A DNA stretch of 64,000 nucleotides. Source: UBA4093 sp036676455. GTDB lineage: Bacteria > Cyanobacteriota > Sericytochromatia > S15B-MN24 > UBA4093. This document shows, piece by piece, positions 15,700 to 23,457 of the stretch (position 1 is its first letter; every line of letters starts with the position of its first letter). Made by a program: the position numbers and the translations under genes. Under the pieces are notes generated by a model. That model had not been told where the DNA came from. It worked only from the letters and a program-made list of their open reading frames with translations, and made no database searches. The stretch is taken from assembly GCA_036676455.1 (NCBI GenBank), contig JAKFCW010000011.1, forward strand, positions 1 to 64,000. The letters are read 5' to 3'.

Positions 15700-17064
15700 A
15701 TGTTCAACAAAATCCTGATCGCCAACCGCGGCGAGATCGCCCTGCGCATCCTGCGCGCCTGCGAAACACTCGGCATTCCGGCCGTGACGGTCCACTCGGA
15801 GGCCGACTCCGAGGCCCCTCACGCGCGTCTCGCCAAGGAGACCCATCTCATCGGGCCCGCCCCGGTTTCCCAGAGCTACCTGAAGATCGACGCCATCCTC
15901 GAGGCGGCGAAGCGCTCGGGAGCCGACGCCATTCACCCCGGCTACGGATTGCTCTCCGAGAACGCCGACTTCGCCGAGGCCTGCGCGCGCGAAGGCATCA
16001 CCTTCATCGGCCCGCGCCCCGAGCTGCTGCGCATGATGGGCTCCAAGTCCGCCGCCCGCGAGGCGATGGCCAAGGCCGGCGTGCCGATCCTCCCGGGGAC
16101 CTCCGAGCTTCCGGACGTGGAGACCGCCATCCAGGAGGCCAATCGCTTCGGCTACCCGGTCATGCTGAAGGCCACCTCCGGCGGGGGCGGCATCGGCATG
16201 CAGGTGGTCCACTCCGACGACGAGCTCGCCAAGGCCTACAAGACCTGTTCGGCCCGCGCCAAGGCCTACTTCGGCGACGGCGGCATGTACCTCGAGAAGT
16301 TCCTGGAACAGCCTCGCCACATCGAGATCCAGGTGCTCGCCGACGCGCATGGCCATGCCGTGCACCTCAACGAGCGCGAGTGCTCGATCCAACGGCGCCA
16401 CCAGAAGGTCGTCGAGGAGGCTCCCAGCCCCGCGCTGGACGCCGACCTGCGCCGGCGCATGGGCGAGGTCGCCCTGCAGGCCGTGACGAGCCTCGGCTAC
16501 ACCAACGCCGGCACCTTCGAGTTCCTGCTGGATCAGGATCGCAACTTCTACTTCCTCGAGATGAACACCCGCCTCCAGGTCGAGCACCCGGTCACCGAGA
16601 TGACCACCGGGGTCGATCTCGTGGCCTGGCAGGTCCGGATCGCCGCCGGCGAAGCGCTCGCGCTGGCCCAGACCGAGCTGGCTCCTCAGGGCCATGCCAT
16701 CGAGGTCCGGATCTACGCCGAGGACCCGGTGACCTTCTTCCCGGCTCCGGGGACGATCGGCTCGGTGAGCTGGCCCGAAGCCGGCCACGTTCGGATCGAC
16801 ACCTGGGTGGGCGACGGCACGGTCGTCTCTCCCCACTACGATCCGATGCTGGCGAAGCTGATCGTGCACGGCGAGACGCGTGAGCAGGCGATCGCCCGCC
16901 TGCAAGAAGCCCTCGCCGCCACGACCTTCACGGGAATCAAGACCAACCTGCCCCTGTTGATGCAAGTCGCCGAGACCCCGGCCTTCGCCGAGGGATCGCT
17001 TCACACCGGATTCATCGCCGCCCACTGCTCGCCCCAGCCCGCCGCTGCCGCCGGCTCCCGCTAG
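15700..17064 (+). CDS. biotin carboxylase subunit of an acyl-CoA carboxylase
   Basis: 454 residues, the length of a stand-alone biotin carboxylase. IANRGEIALRI opens the protein, followed by HPGYGLLSENA, the Gly-rich ATP loop KATSGGGGIGM near residue 158, ERECSIQRRHQKVVEE, and EMNTRLQVEHPVTE with the catalytic Arg. It carboxylates biotin on the carrier encoded 31 bases downstream. The next genes are HMG-CoA lyase and a hydratase, so a methylcrotonyl-CoA carboxylase role (as Bacillus YngH) is favoured over fatty-acid AccC. No carboxyltransferase subunit is in the window. A TATACT lies at 15652-15657. Confidence 0.88.
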   Translation: MFNKILIANRGEIALRILRACETLGIPAVTVHSEADSEAPHARLAKETHLIGPAPVSQSYLKIDAILEAAKRSGADAIHPGYGLLSENADFAEACAREGITFIGPRPELLRMMGSKSAAREAMAKAGVPILPGTSELPDVETAIQEANRFGYPVMLKATSGGGGIGMQVVHSDDELAKAYKTCSARAKAYFGDGGMYLEKFLEQPRHIEIQVLADAHGHAVHLNERECSIQRRHQKVVEEAPSPALDADLRRRMGEVALQAVTSLGYTNAGTFEFLLDQDRNFYFLEMNTRLQVEHPVTEMTTGVDLVAWQVRIAAGEALALAQTELAPQGHAIEVRIYAEDPVTFFPAPGTIGSVSWPEAGHVRIDTWVGDGTVVSPHYDPMLAKLIVHGETREQAIARLQEALAATTFTGIKTNLPLLMQVAETPAFAEGSLHTGFIAAHCSPQPAAAAGSR

Positions 17065-17095
17065 TCGGCCCCGCGCCCCAACGAAAGGAACCTTC

Positions 17096-17308
17096 ATGGC
17101 CACCATCACCTCCAACATGGCAGGAACCATCATCGAGATCCCCGTGAACGTCGGCGACTCCGTCGAGGAGGGCCAGGACGTGGCATGCCTCGAGTCGATG
17201 AAGATGCAGATGTACATCCAGGCCGAGACCGGCGGCAAGGTCAAGGAAATCAAGGTCAACCCCGGCGACTTCGTCAACGAGGGAGACCCGATCCTGGAGC
17301 TGGAGTAA
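17096..17308 (+). CDS. small biotinyl carrier protein
   Basis: 70-residue free-standing biotinyl domain. CLESMKMQM contains the biotin-acceptor Lys36 in the standard ESMKM context, and PGDFVNEGDPILELE is the mirrored second half of the fold. There is no linker or AccB-type N-terminal region, which matches YngHB of Bacillus. It ends one base before the HMG-CoA lyase ATG. It carries carboxybiotin between the carboxylase at 15700 and a transferase encoded elsewhere. Confidence 0.92.
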   Translation: MATITSNMAGTIIEIPVNVGDSVEEGQDVACLESMKMQMYIQAETGGKVKEIKVNPGDFVNEGDPILELE

Positions 17309-17309
17309 C

Positions 17310-18224
17310 ATGCCGCTCCGGCTGCCCGAGAAGGTCCGGATCGTCGAGGTCAGCCCGCGCGATGGCCTGCAAAACGAGAAGCAGGTGGTTCCCACCGAGG
17401 ACAAGATCACGCTGATCGACGCCCTCTCGGAGACCGGGCTGTCGCACATCGAGGTCTCGTCCTTCGTCAATCCGCGCTGGATTCCCCCGCTGGCGGATGC
17501 CCAGGAGGTCTTCTCGGGCATCCGGCGCAAGCCAGGCATCGTCTACTCGGCCCTGATCCCCAACCTCAAGGGCTACGAGCGGGCGGTATCGGTCGGGATC
17601 GACGAGGCCGTGATCTTCATGTCCAGCTCGGAGACCCATAACCTCAAGAACATCAACAAGAGCATCGACGAGACCCTCCCGGTCCTCCGGGAGGTCGCCG
17701 AGCAGGCCCTCGCGGACGGCAAGTCCGTGCGGGCCTACGTCTCGACCGTCTTCGGCTGCCCCTACGAGGGTCCCGTCGATCCCCGCCGGGTGCTCGAGAT
17801 CGTCCGCGAGCTCCTCGCCATGGGCGTTCGCGAGATCTCCCTGGGCGACACCGTCGGCCTGGGCAACCCCCAGCAGGTCACCCGCATCGTGGAGCTACTG
17901 GCCGAGCACTTCGACCTGGGCGTCTTCGCCCTGCACTTCCATGACACCCGGGGGACGGCCCTGGCCAATGTGCTCGCGGGCCTATTGGCCGGCATCACCA
18001 CCTTCGACAGCTCGCTGGGCGGCCTCGGCGGCTGCCCATACGCCCCGGGCGCCACGGGCAACGTGGCCACCGAGGACCTGGTCTACATGCTCGAAGAGAT
18101 GGGAGTCGACACCGGCGTGGACCTGAACCGCCTCGTCGAGGCCTCGCGCTTCATGCAGGGCGTGCTCGGCCGCGAACTGCCCAGCCGCTACCTCAAGAGC
18201 CGGCTTGCTGCCTGCGAAGTTTAA
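17310..18224 (+). CDS. mvaB: hydroxymethylglutaryl-CoA lyase
   Basis: 304-residue HMGL-like TIM barrel that splits HMG-CoA into acetyl-CoA and acetoacetate, the last step of leucine breakdown. SPRDGLQNE (residues 15-23) holds the catalytic Arg and metal-binding Asp. HFHDTRG carries the metal-binding histidines. GLGGCPYAPGA is the HMG-CoA lyase signature with the reactive Cys. GGAG 5 bases upstream overlaps the carrier-gene end. The window also encodes the mevalonate pathway from HMG-CoA, so this enzyme competes for a shared metabolite. Confidence 0.92.
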   Translation: MPLRLPEKVRIVEVSPRDGLQNEKQVVPTEDKITLIDALSETGLSHIEVSSFVNPRWIPPLADAQEVFSGIRRKPGIVYSALIPNLKGYERAVSVGIDEAVIFMSSSETHNLKNINKSIDETLPVLREVAEQALADGKSVRAYVSTVFGCPYEGPVDPRRVLEIVRELLAMGVREISLGDTVGLGNPQQVTRIVELLAEHFDLGVFALHFHDTRGTALANVLAGLLAGITTFDSSLGGLGGCPYAPGATGNVATEDLVYMLEEMGVDTGVDLNRLVEASRFMQGVLGRELPSRYLKSRLAACEV

Positions 18225-18240
18225 ACAAATAGAGGAAGCC

Positions 18241-19032
18241 ATGACCGTCACGACCACCAGCCCCGTCCTGACCGAACGCCGCGGGCACGTCGCCCTCGTC
18301 ACCCTGAACCGCCCGGAGGCCATGAACTCCTGCAACCGCGAGCTGCTCGCGCGCCTGCACGAGGCCTTCGACGCGCTGCGCTTCGACCCCGAGGTGCGCG
18401 CGATCGTCGTGACCGGCGCGGGTGAGAAGGCCTTCTGCGCCGGCGCGGACCTCAAGGAGCGCGCGGGGATGACGCCCGTCGAGGTCAAACGCTTCATCGT
18501 GACCATCCGCGACACCTTCTCGCTGATCGAGGCCATGGGCAAGCCCGTGATCGCCGCCATCAACGGGGTGGCCCTGGGCGGTGGCACCGAGCTGGCCCTG
18601 GCGTGCGACATCCGGATCGCCGCCGACTCCGCGATGCTCGGCCTGACCGAGACCGGCCTGGGGATCATCCCCGGCGCCGGTGGCACCCAGCGCCTGCCCC
18701 GCCTAGTCGGCAAGGGGAAGGCCAAGGAGCTGATCTTCACGGCGCGGCGCATTCCGGCCTCCGAGGCCCTCGCGATCGGCATGGTCGAGCAGGTGGTGCC
18801 CGCCGCCGAGCTGCTGGAAGCGAGCTTGCAGATGGCCGAGCGGATCGCGGAAAATGGCCCGCTCGCCGTTGAGCAGGCCAAGTACGCCATCAATGCCGGC
18901 ATGGAGACCGATCTGGGCACGGGACTCGTCCTCGAGTCCCGCTGCTACGACGTGATCATTCCCACCCAGGACCGGCTCGAGGGGCTCGCGGCCTTCCGCG
19001 AGAAGCGCAAGCCGCACTACCGCGGGGAGTAG
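18241..19032 (+). CDS. enoyl-CoA hydratase (methylglutaconyl-CoA hydratase-like)
   Basis: 263-residue crotonase-fold enzyme. AFCAGADLKER near residue 64 and INGVALGGGTELALACD near 107-123 form the oxyanion hole. LTETGLGIIPGAGGTQRL near 142 holds the two catalytic acid positions. It resembles AUH/LiuC/YngF hydratases. Next to HMG-CoA lyase its likely reaction is 3-methylglutaconyl-CoA to HMG-CoA, though the fold covers many acyl-CoAs. ATG 18241 follows GAGGAAG; the frame is open 36 bases upstream but has no ribosome site there. It is the last gene before a strong terminator. Confidence 0.88.
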   Translation: MTVTTTSPVLTERRGHVALVTLNRPEAMNSCNRELLARLHEAFDALRFDPEVRAIVVTGAGEKAFCAGADLKERAGMTPVEVKRFIVTIRDTFSLIEAMGKPVIAAINGVALGGGTELALACDIRIAADSAMLGLTETGLGIIPGAGGTQRLPRLVGKGKAKELIFTARRIPASEALAIGMVEQVVPAAELLEASLQMAERIAENGPLAVEQAKYAINAGMETDLGTGLVLESRCYDVIIPTQDRLEGLAAFREKRKPHYRGE

Positions 19033-19082
19033 GCCTCGCGGGGACGCGCGCGCGAAGTCGGGTTTCGATCGTTTCTATCCAT

Positions 19083-19115
19083 GCATGCCGCCCCGACGGG
19101 CGGCATGCTTTTTTT
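19083..19115 (+). terminator. intrinsic terminator of the acyl-CoA operon
   Basis: 11-bp stem GCATGCCGCCC / GGGCGGCATGC, loop CGAC, followed by seven T. It ends 14 bases before the convergent lipoprotein stop. Confidence 0.92.
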
Positions 19116-19128
19116 GCGCGGAGGTCCG

Positions 19129-20037
19129 TTAGTTGACGGTGATCGCGCCGTAGGAGCCCTCACCCACGCCGGAGACCACCGAGAAGTGCCCGCGCTCGGT
19201 AAGCAGCACGCTGAAGGGCACCTCCACCTGCTGGGGGATCGGTCCCATGACCGCCCGCGTGTCGGGCATCGAGAGGCCGCTCACGCGGATCTGCTGGCCA
19301 TCGACATAGGCGTCGATCGCGGTCTTGCCCAGGCCGTTGGTCCAGAACCGAGCGACCATCTGGACCCGCTGGCCGACCCGCGCGCTGGACGGCATCTGGA
19401 CGCTGGTGAGCTGGCGCGTGACCAGCGAGGGATTACCCAGCAGCGCCTCGTCGGCAGGAAGGGTGGCTGGCTTGAGCAAGCCCCAGAGCTCGGGCACGGG
19501 CGAAGGCGCGGGACTGGGTCCGCTAGGTCGGGGCCAGCCCCCCGAGGTCGAGCGGGAGCTGCTGACCATGACCGAGTAGCGCCGGGGCTGCAGGTCGAGG
19601 TGGTAGGTGCCGGCCGACGGGGGGGTGAAGGGGAACTCGAAGTCGACGGGCACTTCCGCGGCGCTGGGGTCGGGTACCTGGGCCTCGGCCTTGAGCATGT
19701 AGGCGTAGGTGCTCGTCCGGCCGAAGCCACCTCCGAATGGAGAGCTGGACGTAGGCGCGGGGGAAGGCTCGAGGGATTGCACGTCGAGACTGGTGACCGT
19801 GCTGCCGGCAGGCAGCATGGCGCGGCCTTGCAGCGTGGCGGTTTGGCCGGCGGTCATGGTATCGGGCCCGGTCAGGAACAGGATGGGCGCGAGGACCACG
19901 CGGGGATCCGGGGGGGAATCGGGGACGACCTGCACCGGGGGCTGCGTGGCGGGCGGCGATGGGGGTGCGGCCGGTGGGGAAACCTGGCACGCGGCGAGCA
20001 CCGCCGCGGCGAGTCCCCATGGCAACAACCGTCGCAT
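19129..20037 (-). CDS. lipoprotein, unknown function
   Basis: 302 residues. GAGGAGG precedes ATG 20037, and the signal ends in the lipobox VLAAC (Cys about 17). A Pro-rich linker follows, then a beta-rich body of at least two Ig-like segments (TAGQTATLQGRAMLPAGS, SAGTYHLDLQPRRYSV, VGQRVQMVARFWTNG) and an end with VPFSVLLTERGHFSVVSG. No family is recognised. The repeated beta-sandwich pattern suggests a surface-exposed or periplasmic adhesion or filament-like protein. Codon use matches the neighbours. Confidence 0.72.
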   Translation of the reverse strand: MRRLLPWGLAAAVLAACQVSPPAAPPSPPATQPPVQVVPDSPPDPRVVLAPILFLTGPDTMTAGQTATLQGRAMLPAGSTVTSLDVQSLEPSPAPTSSSPFGGGFGRTSTYAYMLKAEAQVPDPSAAEVPVDFEFPFTPPSAGTYHLDLQPRRYSVMVSSSRSTSGGWPRPSGPSPAPSPVPELWGLLKPATLPADEALLGNPSLVTRQLTSVQMPSSARVGQRVQMVARFWTNGLGKTAIDAYVDGQQIRVSGLSMPDTRAVMGPIPQQVEVPFSVLLTERGHFSVVSGVGEGSYGAITVN

Positions 20038-20475
20038 GACGACCTCCTCTCTGAAGCATGCCCAGTCTAAGCCTTGCTCCACTGGCTATGAAACGTCCGC
20101 TTGAATGGAAGATTTTGGGTCTCTCCGTCGCCTGCCCAAAAAGCCCTCGAAGGGGCGCCCCTCGGTGATTGAGGGCCTGGCGTTGCCTCTCGGTACAACC
20201 GCCAAAGCTCCTTGCCTTTCCGAACAAGCGCAACCCTTGGCTCTCAACTTGCTCTTCAACGTTTGACCGGATCCCGGTCAAACAAGCCACGGTTAGCAAC
20301 ACCGAGCGGTAGAGCGTTGTGCCAAAACCAAGCCCCCCCTACAATCCCCCTTGCGAGTCGGAAATGAGACGCCGATTCGCAAAAAGGTCAACACCCCCTC
20401 ATCCGACGATTTGGCAAGCGTGGGTCCCGATCGCGGAAGAGACGGAGGGGGCGTTTGAGAAGGAGGATCAAATCA
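20038..20475. other. 438-base non-coding region with hairpin
   Basis: No supported gene. It contains the start region of the minus-strand lipoprotein and a long leader for the plus-strand gene at 20476. At 20261-20283 a perfect inverted repeat of 10-base arms (GTTTGACCGG / CCGGTCAAAC) surrounds three bases. At 20137-20175 two weaker GC hairpins overlap. A tRNA D-arm-like string occurs near 20308 but no T-arm follows. I could not match the region to a riboswitch class. Confidence 0.45.
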
Positions 20476-21321
20476 ATGGCAGCGAAACGCACGTTGGGTT
20501 GGATCACCGGGTTGACGCTGGCGAGCATGATGGCGGGCTGCGCCGCGCAGACCCCCTCGCTGACTGCCCCTGACAACACCTTCCCGAATAACGGGCCGGC
20601 CATCATCGAGGGCAACAGCCTCTTCGTTCCGAGCGACGCGCTCTCCGTGCAGAACTTGGCCGGCAAGGACGGCATGAGCATGGGCACCCGCTGGACCGCC
20701 CAGGACTTCGCCACTCTGCCCAAGCGCATCGATGCCGCCAGCGTGGAGGCGAAGAACCTGATTCCCAGCGGCGGGATGAGCGAACCGAATCCCGCTCCCG
20801 ATGCCGGTAATCCTGGCTACGGTGGTCCTGGTATGGCCCCTCCCCTGGGTGGCGGCCTGGGAGCCTTCAACCTGAACTTCCCTGGCGTCTGGGCGGGATC
20901 CTTTGCGGGTGGGCCTGGCTACTGCCCGTCCCCGTACGGCTTTGCGTTCGGCACCCCGGCGGTCTTCCCCAAGACCTTGTTCATTCATCCTGACGTCTAC
21001 TACTACCGTCGCAACGCCCTGTACTTCCCGTACTCGCGGCTCGGCGGCTACTTCTACCCCATCTCGGTCCCGTACGGTGCTCGCTTCTACACCCCGATCC
21101 TGGCCTACGGCTTCGGCGGCTTCAGCCCCTACACCTACACTTCGGCCACCTGCCCGATCGGCCAGCCGTTCCCCGGCCAGCTACCCGTCGGCCCTAGCTT
21201 CGGCGGCGGCGGCTACATCGCCCCCGGCGCGGGAGGCCCTGGCATGGGCGCCGGCTACGACCGCGGCCAGCACCGCGATAAGGGCGACCAGAAATCGAAG
21301 ATGGTTTCGCGCAACTACTAA
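20476..21321 (+). CDS. Gly/Tyr-rich lipoprotein sharing a novel domain with its neighbour
   Basis: 281 residues. AAGGAGG (20460-20466) precedes ATG 20476, and the lipobox is ASMMAGC (Cys about 22). A linker rich in Gly/Pro/Asn follows, then a core from about residue 165 starting FPKTLFIHPDVYYYRRNALY, then FPYSRLGG, and ending TYTSA. A Gly-rich tail ends in basic residues. The core aligns with the next gene (about 30 of 61 positions identical). The high Tyr/Phe/Gly content resembles surface-layer or matrix proteins. No known family is recognised. Confidence 0.75.
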   Translation: MAAKRTLGWITGLTLASMMAGCAAQTPSLTAPDNTFPNNGPAIIEGNSLFVPSDALSVQNLAGKDGMSMGTRWTAQDFATLPKRIDAASVEAKNLIPSGGMSEPNPAPDAGNPGYGGPGMAPPLGGGLGAFNLNFPGVWAGSFAGGPGYCPSPYGFAFGTPAVFPKTLFIHPDVYYYRRNALYFPYSRLGGYFYPISVPYGARFYTPILAYGFGGFSPYTYTSATCPIGQPFPGQLPVGPSFGGGGYIAPGAGGPGMGAGYDRGQHRDKGDQKSKMVSRNY

Positions 21322-21334
21322 CCGGTTCCAGTCA

Positions 21335-21354
21335 GTGCAGGGAGCTCCCTGCAC
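21335..21354. terminator. 20-bp palindrome after the Gly/Tyr-rich lipoprotein gene
   Basis: GTGCAGGGAG and its exact complement, with no loop base, begin 14 bases after the stop. No T-tract follows, so it is a weak terminator or an mRNA-stabilising hairpin. Confidence 0.45.
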
Positions 21355-21405
21355 AAAGGTGGCGGCTCGGTCTCGAGCCTACGTGGCCCACGCGCCGCTG
21401 CCAGG

Positions 21406-21428
21406 GGGGCCCCCAACTCGGGGGCCCC
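21406..21428 (+). promoter_or_regulatory. GC hairpin in the leader of the 21461 gene
   Basis: 9-bp stem GGGGCCCCC / GGGGGCCCC with loop AACTC, ending 20 bases before the Shine-Dalgarno sequence of the next gene. It could be a terminator between the paralogues or act on translation. Confidence 0.4.
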
Positions 21429-21460
21429 TCATTCCTCAGTCCATGACCAAAGGAGGCGTC

Positions 21461-22018
21461 ATGCTGGCTCACCTCTCCCCCCCTCTGGGCATCTCCATCC
21501 TGTCCAACGCCACCCTGCACATTCCCCGCCCGGGCGATCGCCCCCAGGCCCAGACCCAAAGCCCCGCCCCTCTCAAACCTGCCCTCGGACACTGCGTCAC
21601 GCGGCAGGACGTCAGCGACCTCCCCGCCACCCTCCCGCATGGCCCCGACTCCGGGCTGATCGCGTCGCATGACCTCGAGGTGCGCTACAAGGGCCTCTGG
21701 CACGGCATGCTCGCCTCGCCGGATCGACCGCTCCCCGACACGGAGGGCTTCCATGCCGGCACCACCCCCGCCTTCCCCAAGCAACTCCTGATCCATCCCG
21801 ACATCCGCTACCTGCGCCGCGACGTGCTCTACTTCCCCTACCTGCGGCGCGGAGACGAGGACTACCTGCTCTGCCTGCCCTTTCACGGGCGTACGCACAC
21901 CCCCTTCCTGATCGGCATCGACGGGCTCTTCGTCCCCTTCGTCTACGTCTCCGCCGAAAACTCCGACCAGCCGACCTTTCCCGGGGACCCGGCCCGCTGC
22001 TGCGGCCTCAGGAGGTAA
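21461..22018 (+). CDS. paralogue of the preceding lipoprotein's core domain, no signal peptide
   Basis: 185 residues, no family recognised. After an N-terminal region with no lipobox, residues about 105-170 read FPKQLLIHPDIRYLRRDVLY, then FPYLRRGDEDYLLCLPFHGR, then THTPFLIG and PFVYVSA. This matches the core of 20476-21321 position by position. ATG 21461 follows AAAGGAGG by 4 bases; ATG 21443 lies upstream of that site and is less likely. The two genes are probably a tandem duplication that then diverged, one exported and one apparently cytosolic. Confidence 0.72.
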   Translation: MLAHLSPPLGISILSNATLHIPRPGDRPQAQTQSPAPLKPALGHCVTRQDVSDLPATLPHGPDSGLIASHDLEVRYKGLWHGMLASPDRPLPDTEGFHAGTTPAFPKQLLIHPDIRYLRRDVLYFPYLRRGDEDYLLCLPFHGRTHTPFLIGIDGLFVPFVYVSAENSDQPTFPGDPARCCGLRR

Positions 22019-22039
22019 CCCCTCGCAAGGCACATGAAA

Positions 22040-22072
22040 CAAGCCCCCCGCGGCCGTTGCGCGGGGGGCTTG
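22040..22072. terminator. hairpin terminator between convergent genes
   Basis: 13-bp stem CAAGCCCCCCGCG / CGCGGGGGGCTTG with a 7-base loop, between the paralogue gene and the TldE stop. Clear symmetry, no long T run. Confidence 0.75.
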
Positions 22073-22091
22073 AACGAAACCTCGTAGCGGG

Positions 22092-23438
22092 CTACTTGCC
22101 GGCGATTGCCAGATCCTTCACCAGCACCGACGGACAGGCCACCGCCGAGGACTGGTACTCCACGTCCGAGCCCACCGCCTCGACCGACTCCAGCAACTTG
22201 TACCAGTTGCCCGAGACCGTGAAGTTGTGCACCGGACCCACGCGCTCGCCGTTCTCGTAGAGGAAGCCCTCCGCCTGCAGCGAGAAGTCTCCCGAGATGG
22301 CGTTCGCCCCCGCGTGCAGCCCCGTCACGTGCGTCACGTGGAGCGTCCGCTCATGCCGACCCAGCAGCTGAGCAGGCGTCTCCTCGCCAGGCACCAGGAT
22401 CAGGTTGCTCGGCGCCACCCCGAGAATCCCCTTGTAGCCGCCCCGCGCCGCATGGCCGGTCGACTCCACGCCATCCTTGCGCGCCGTCTCCGAGTTGTAC
22501 AGGAACGTCTTGAAGACGCCCTCCTCGATCAGGCTGACGCGCCGCGAGGGGCAGCCCTCGTCGTCGAAGGGACGCGCTCCCCAGCCTTCGAGGTGCAAGG
22601 GATCGTCCACCAGCGTCACAACCGAGGACGCCACCTTCTCGCCGACCTTGCCGCGCAGCAGGCTCTTGCCCTCCTGGGCCGTCTTCGACGAGAAGATCCC
22701 GCAGAAGACGCTGATCAGATCCCCGAACGTCTCGGGATCGAAGACCACCGGGTAGATTCCCGACGCGACCTCCTGCGAGCCCAGCTTCTCGAGGGCCAAG
22801 GCGACTGCCTCCTTGGCGATCTGCTCGGGATCGATGTGGTCGAAGTCGCGGGTCACCTTGATCTGGTAGTAGGTCTTGTTCTCGCCGTCCTGGGTGACCA
22901 GGGGCACCGTCGAGACCCAGGCACTGGACGACCGGTACATCCGATCGATGCCCCTGGTCGAGACCACCCGCAAGAAGCCATGCGCGTCCGAGTAGCCCGT
23001 GGAGGTGACGTTCTTGATCCGCGGATCCGCCGCCTTGGCGATCCGCTCCAGCTCCATGGCCGCCGCGATCTTCCGAGGCAGCGGCACCTCCTTGAGGTCG
23101 GGGCGGTACAATTCCGGCATCTCAGGAGTCTCGCCGGGGAACTCGGCGAGTCCCCGCTCGGGAGCCGCTTCGAGCAAGGCAGCGTTCTTCGCGGCCATCT
23201 CCAGCGTGCGCAGCAGCGCCTCGGCGGAGAGGTCCTCCGAGTAGGCATAGCCCACGCGGCCCTCGCGGATCACGCGGATGCCCGCGCCCCGCGAATCCGA
23301 GAGCGAGAACTGGTCGATCGCGCCGTCCTGCACCCGGATGGACGTAGAGGACGAGGCGCGGAGGTAGACCTCCGCCTCGAGGCCGAGACGCTGAGCCTGA
23401 GCGATGACGCCCTGGGTTTCGTTGGTGTAGGTATTCAT
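22092..23438 (-). CDS. tldE: TldE/PmbA-type metallopeptidase subunit
   Basis: 448 residues of the PmbA/TldE family, the non-catalytic partner of TldD in a complex that degrades or matures peptides (in E. coli it matures microcin B17 and degrades CcdA). Typical blocks are SLSDSRGAGIRVIREGRVGY near residue 45, ARPFDDEG, VSLIEEGVFKTFLYN and GDFSLQAEGFLYENGE. As expected for TldE it lacks the HExxxH metal motif. It lies 19 bases downstream of tldD on the same strand, so the pair is an operon. Confidence 0.9.
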   Translation of the reverse strand: MNTYTNETQGVIAQAQRLGLEAEVYLRASSSTSIRVQDGAIDQFSLSDSRGAGIRVIREGRVGYAYSEDLSAEALLRTLEMAAKNAALLEAAPERGLAEFPGETPEMPELYRPDLKEVPLPRKIAAAMELERIAKAADPRIKNVTSTGYSDAHGFLRVVSTRGIDRMYRSSSAWVSTVPLVTQDGENKTYYQIKVTRDFDHIDPEQIAKEAVALALEKLGSQEVASGIYPVVFDPETFGDLISVFCGIFSSKTAQEGKSLLRGKVGEKVASSVVTLVDDPLHLEGWGARPFDDEGCPSRRVSLIEEGVFKTFLYNSETARKDGVESTGHAARGGYKGILGVAPSNLILVPGEETPAQLLGRHERTLHVTHVTGLHAGANAISGDFSLQAEGFLYENGERVGPVHNFTVSGNWYKLLESVEAVGSDVEYQSSAVACPSVLVKDLAIAGK

Positions 23439-23457
23439 GGCTTCTCCTTCAGGCTTT

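Noticed and set aside
14682..16883. Very long plus-strand frame spanning the response regulator (antisense) and biotin carboxylase
   Set aside because: Both covered genes are certain; the frame is simply free of stops in GC-rich DNA.
20300..20325. tRNA gene suggested by a GAGCGGTAGAGC D-arm-like string
   Set aside because: No acceptor stem, anticodon arm or TTCGA loop follows at the right distance.
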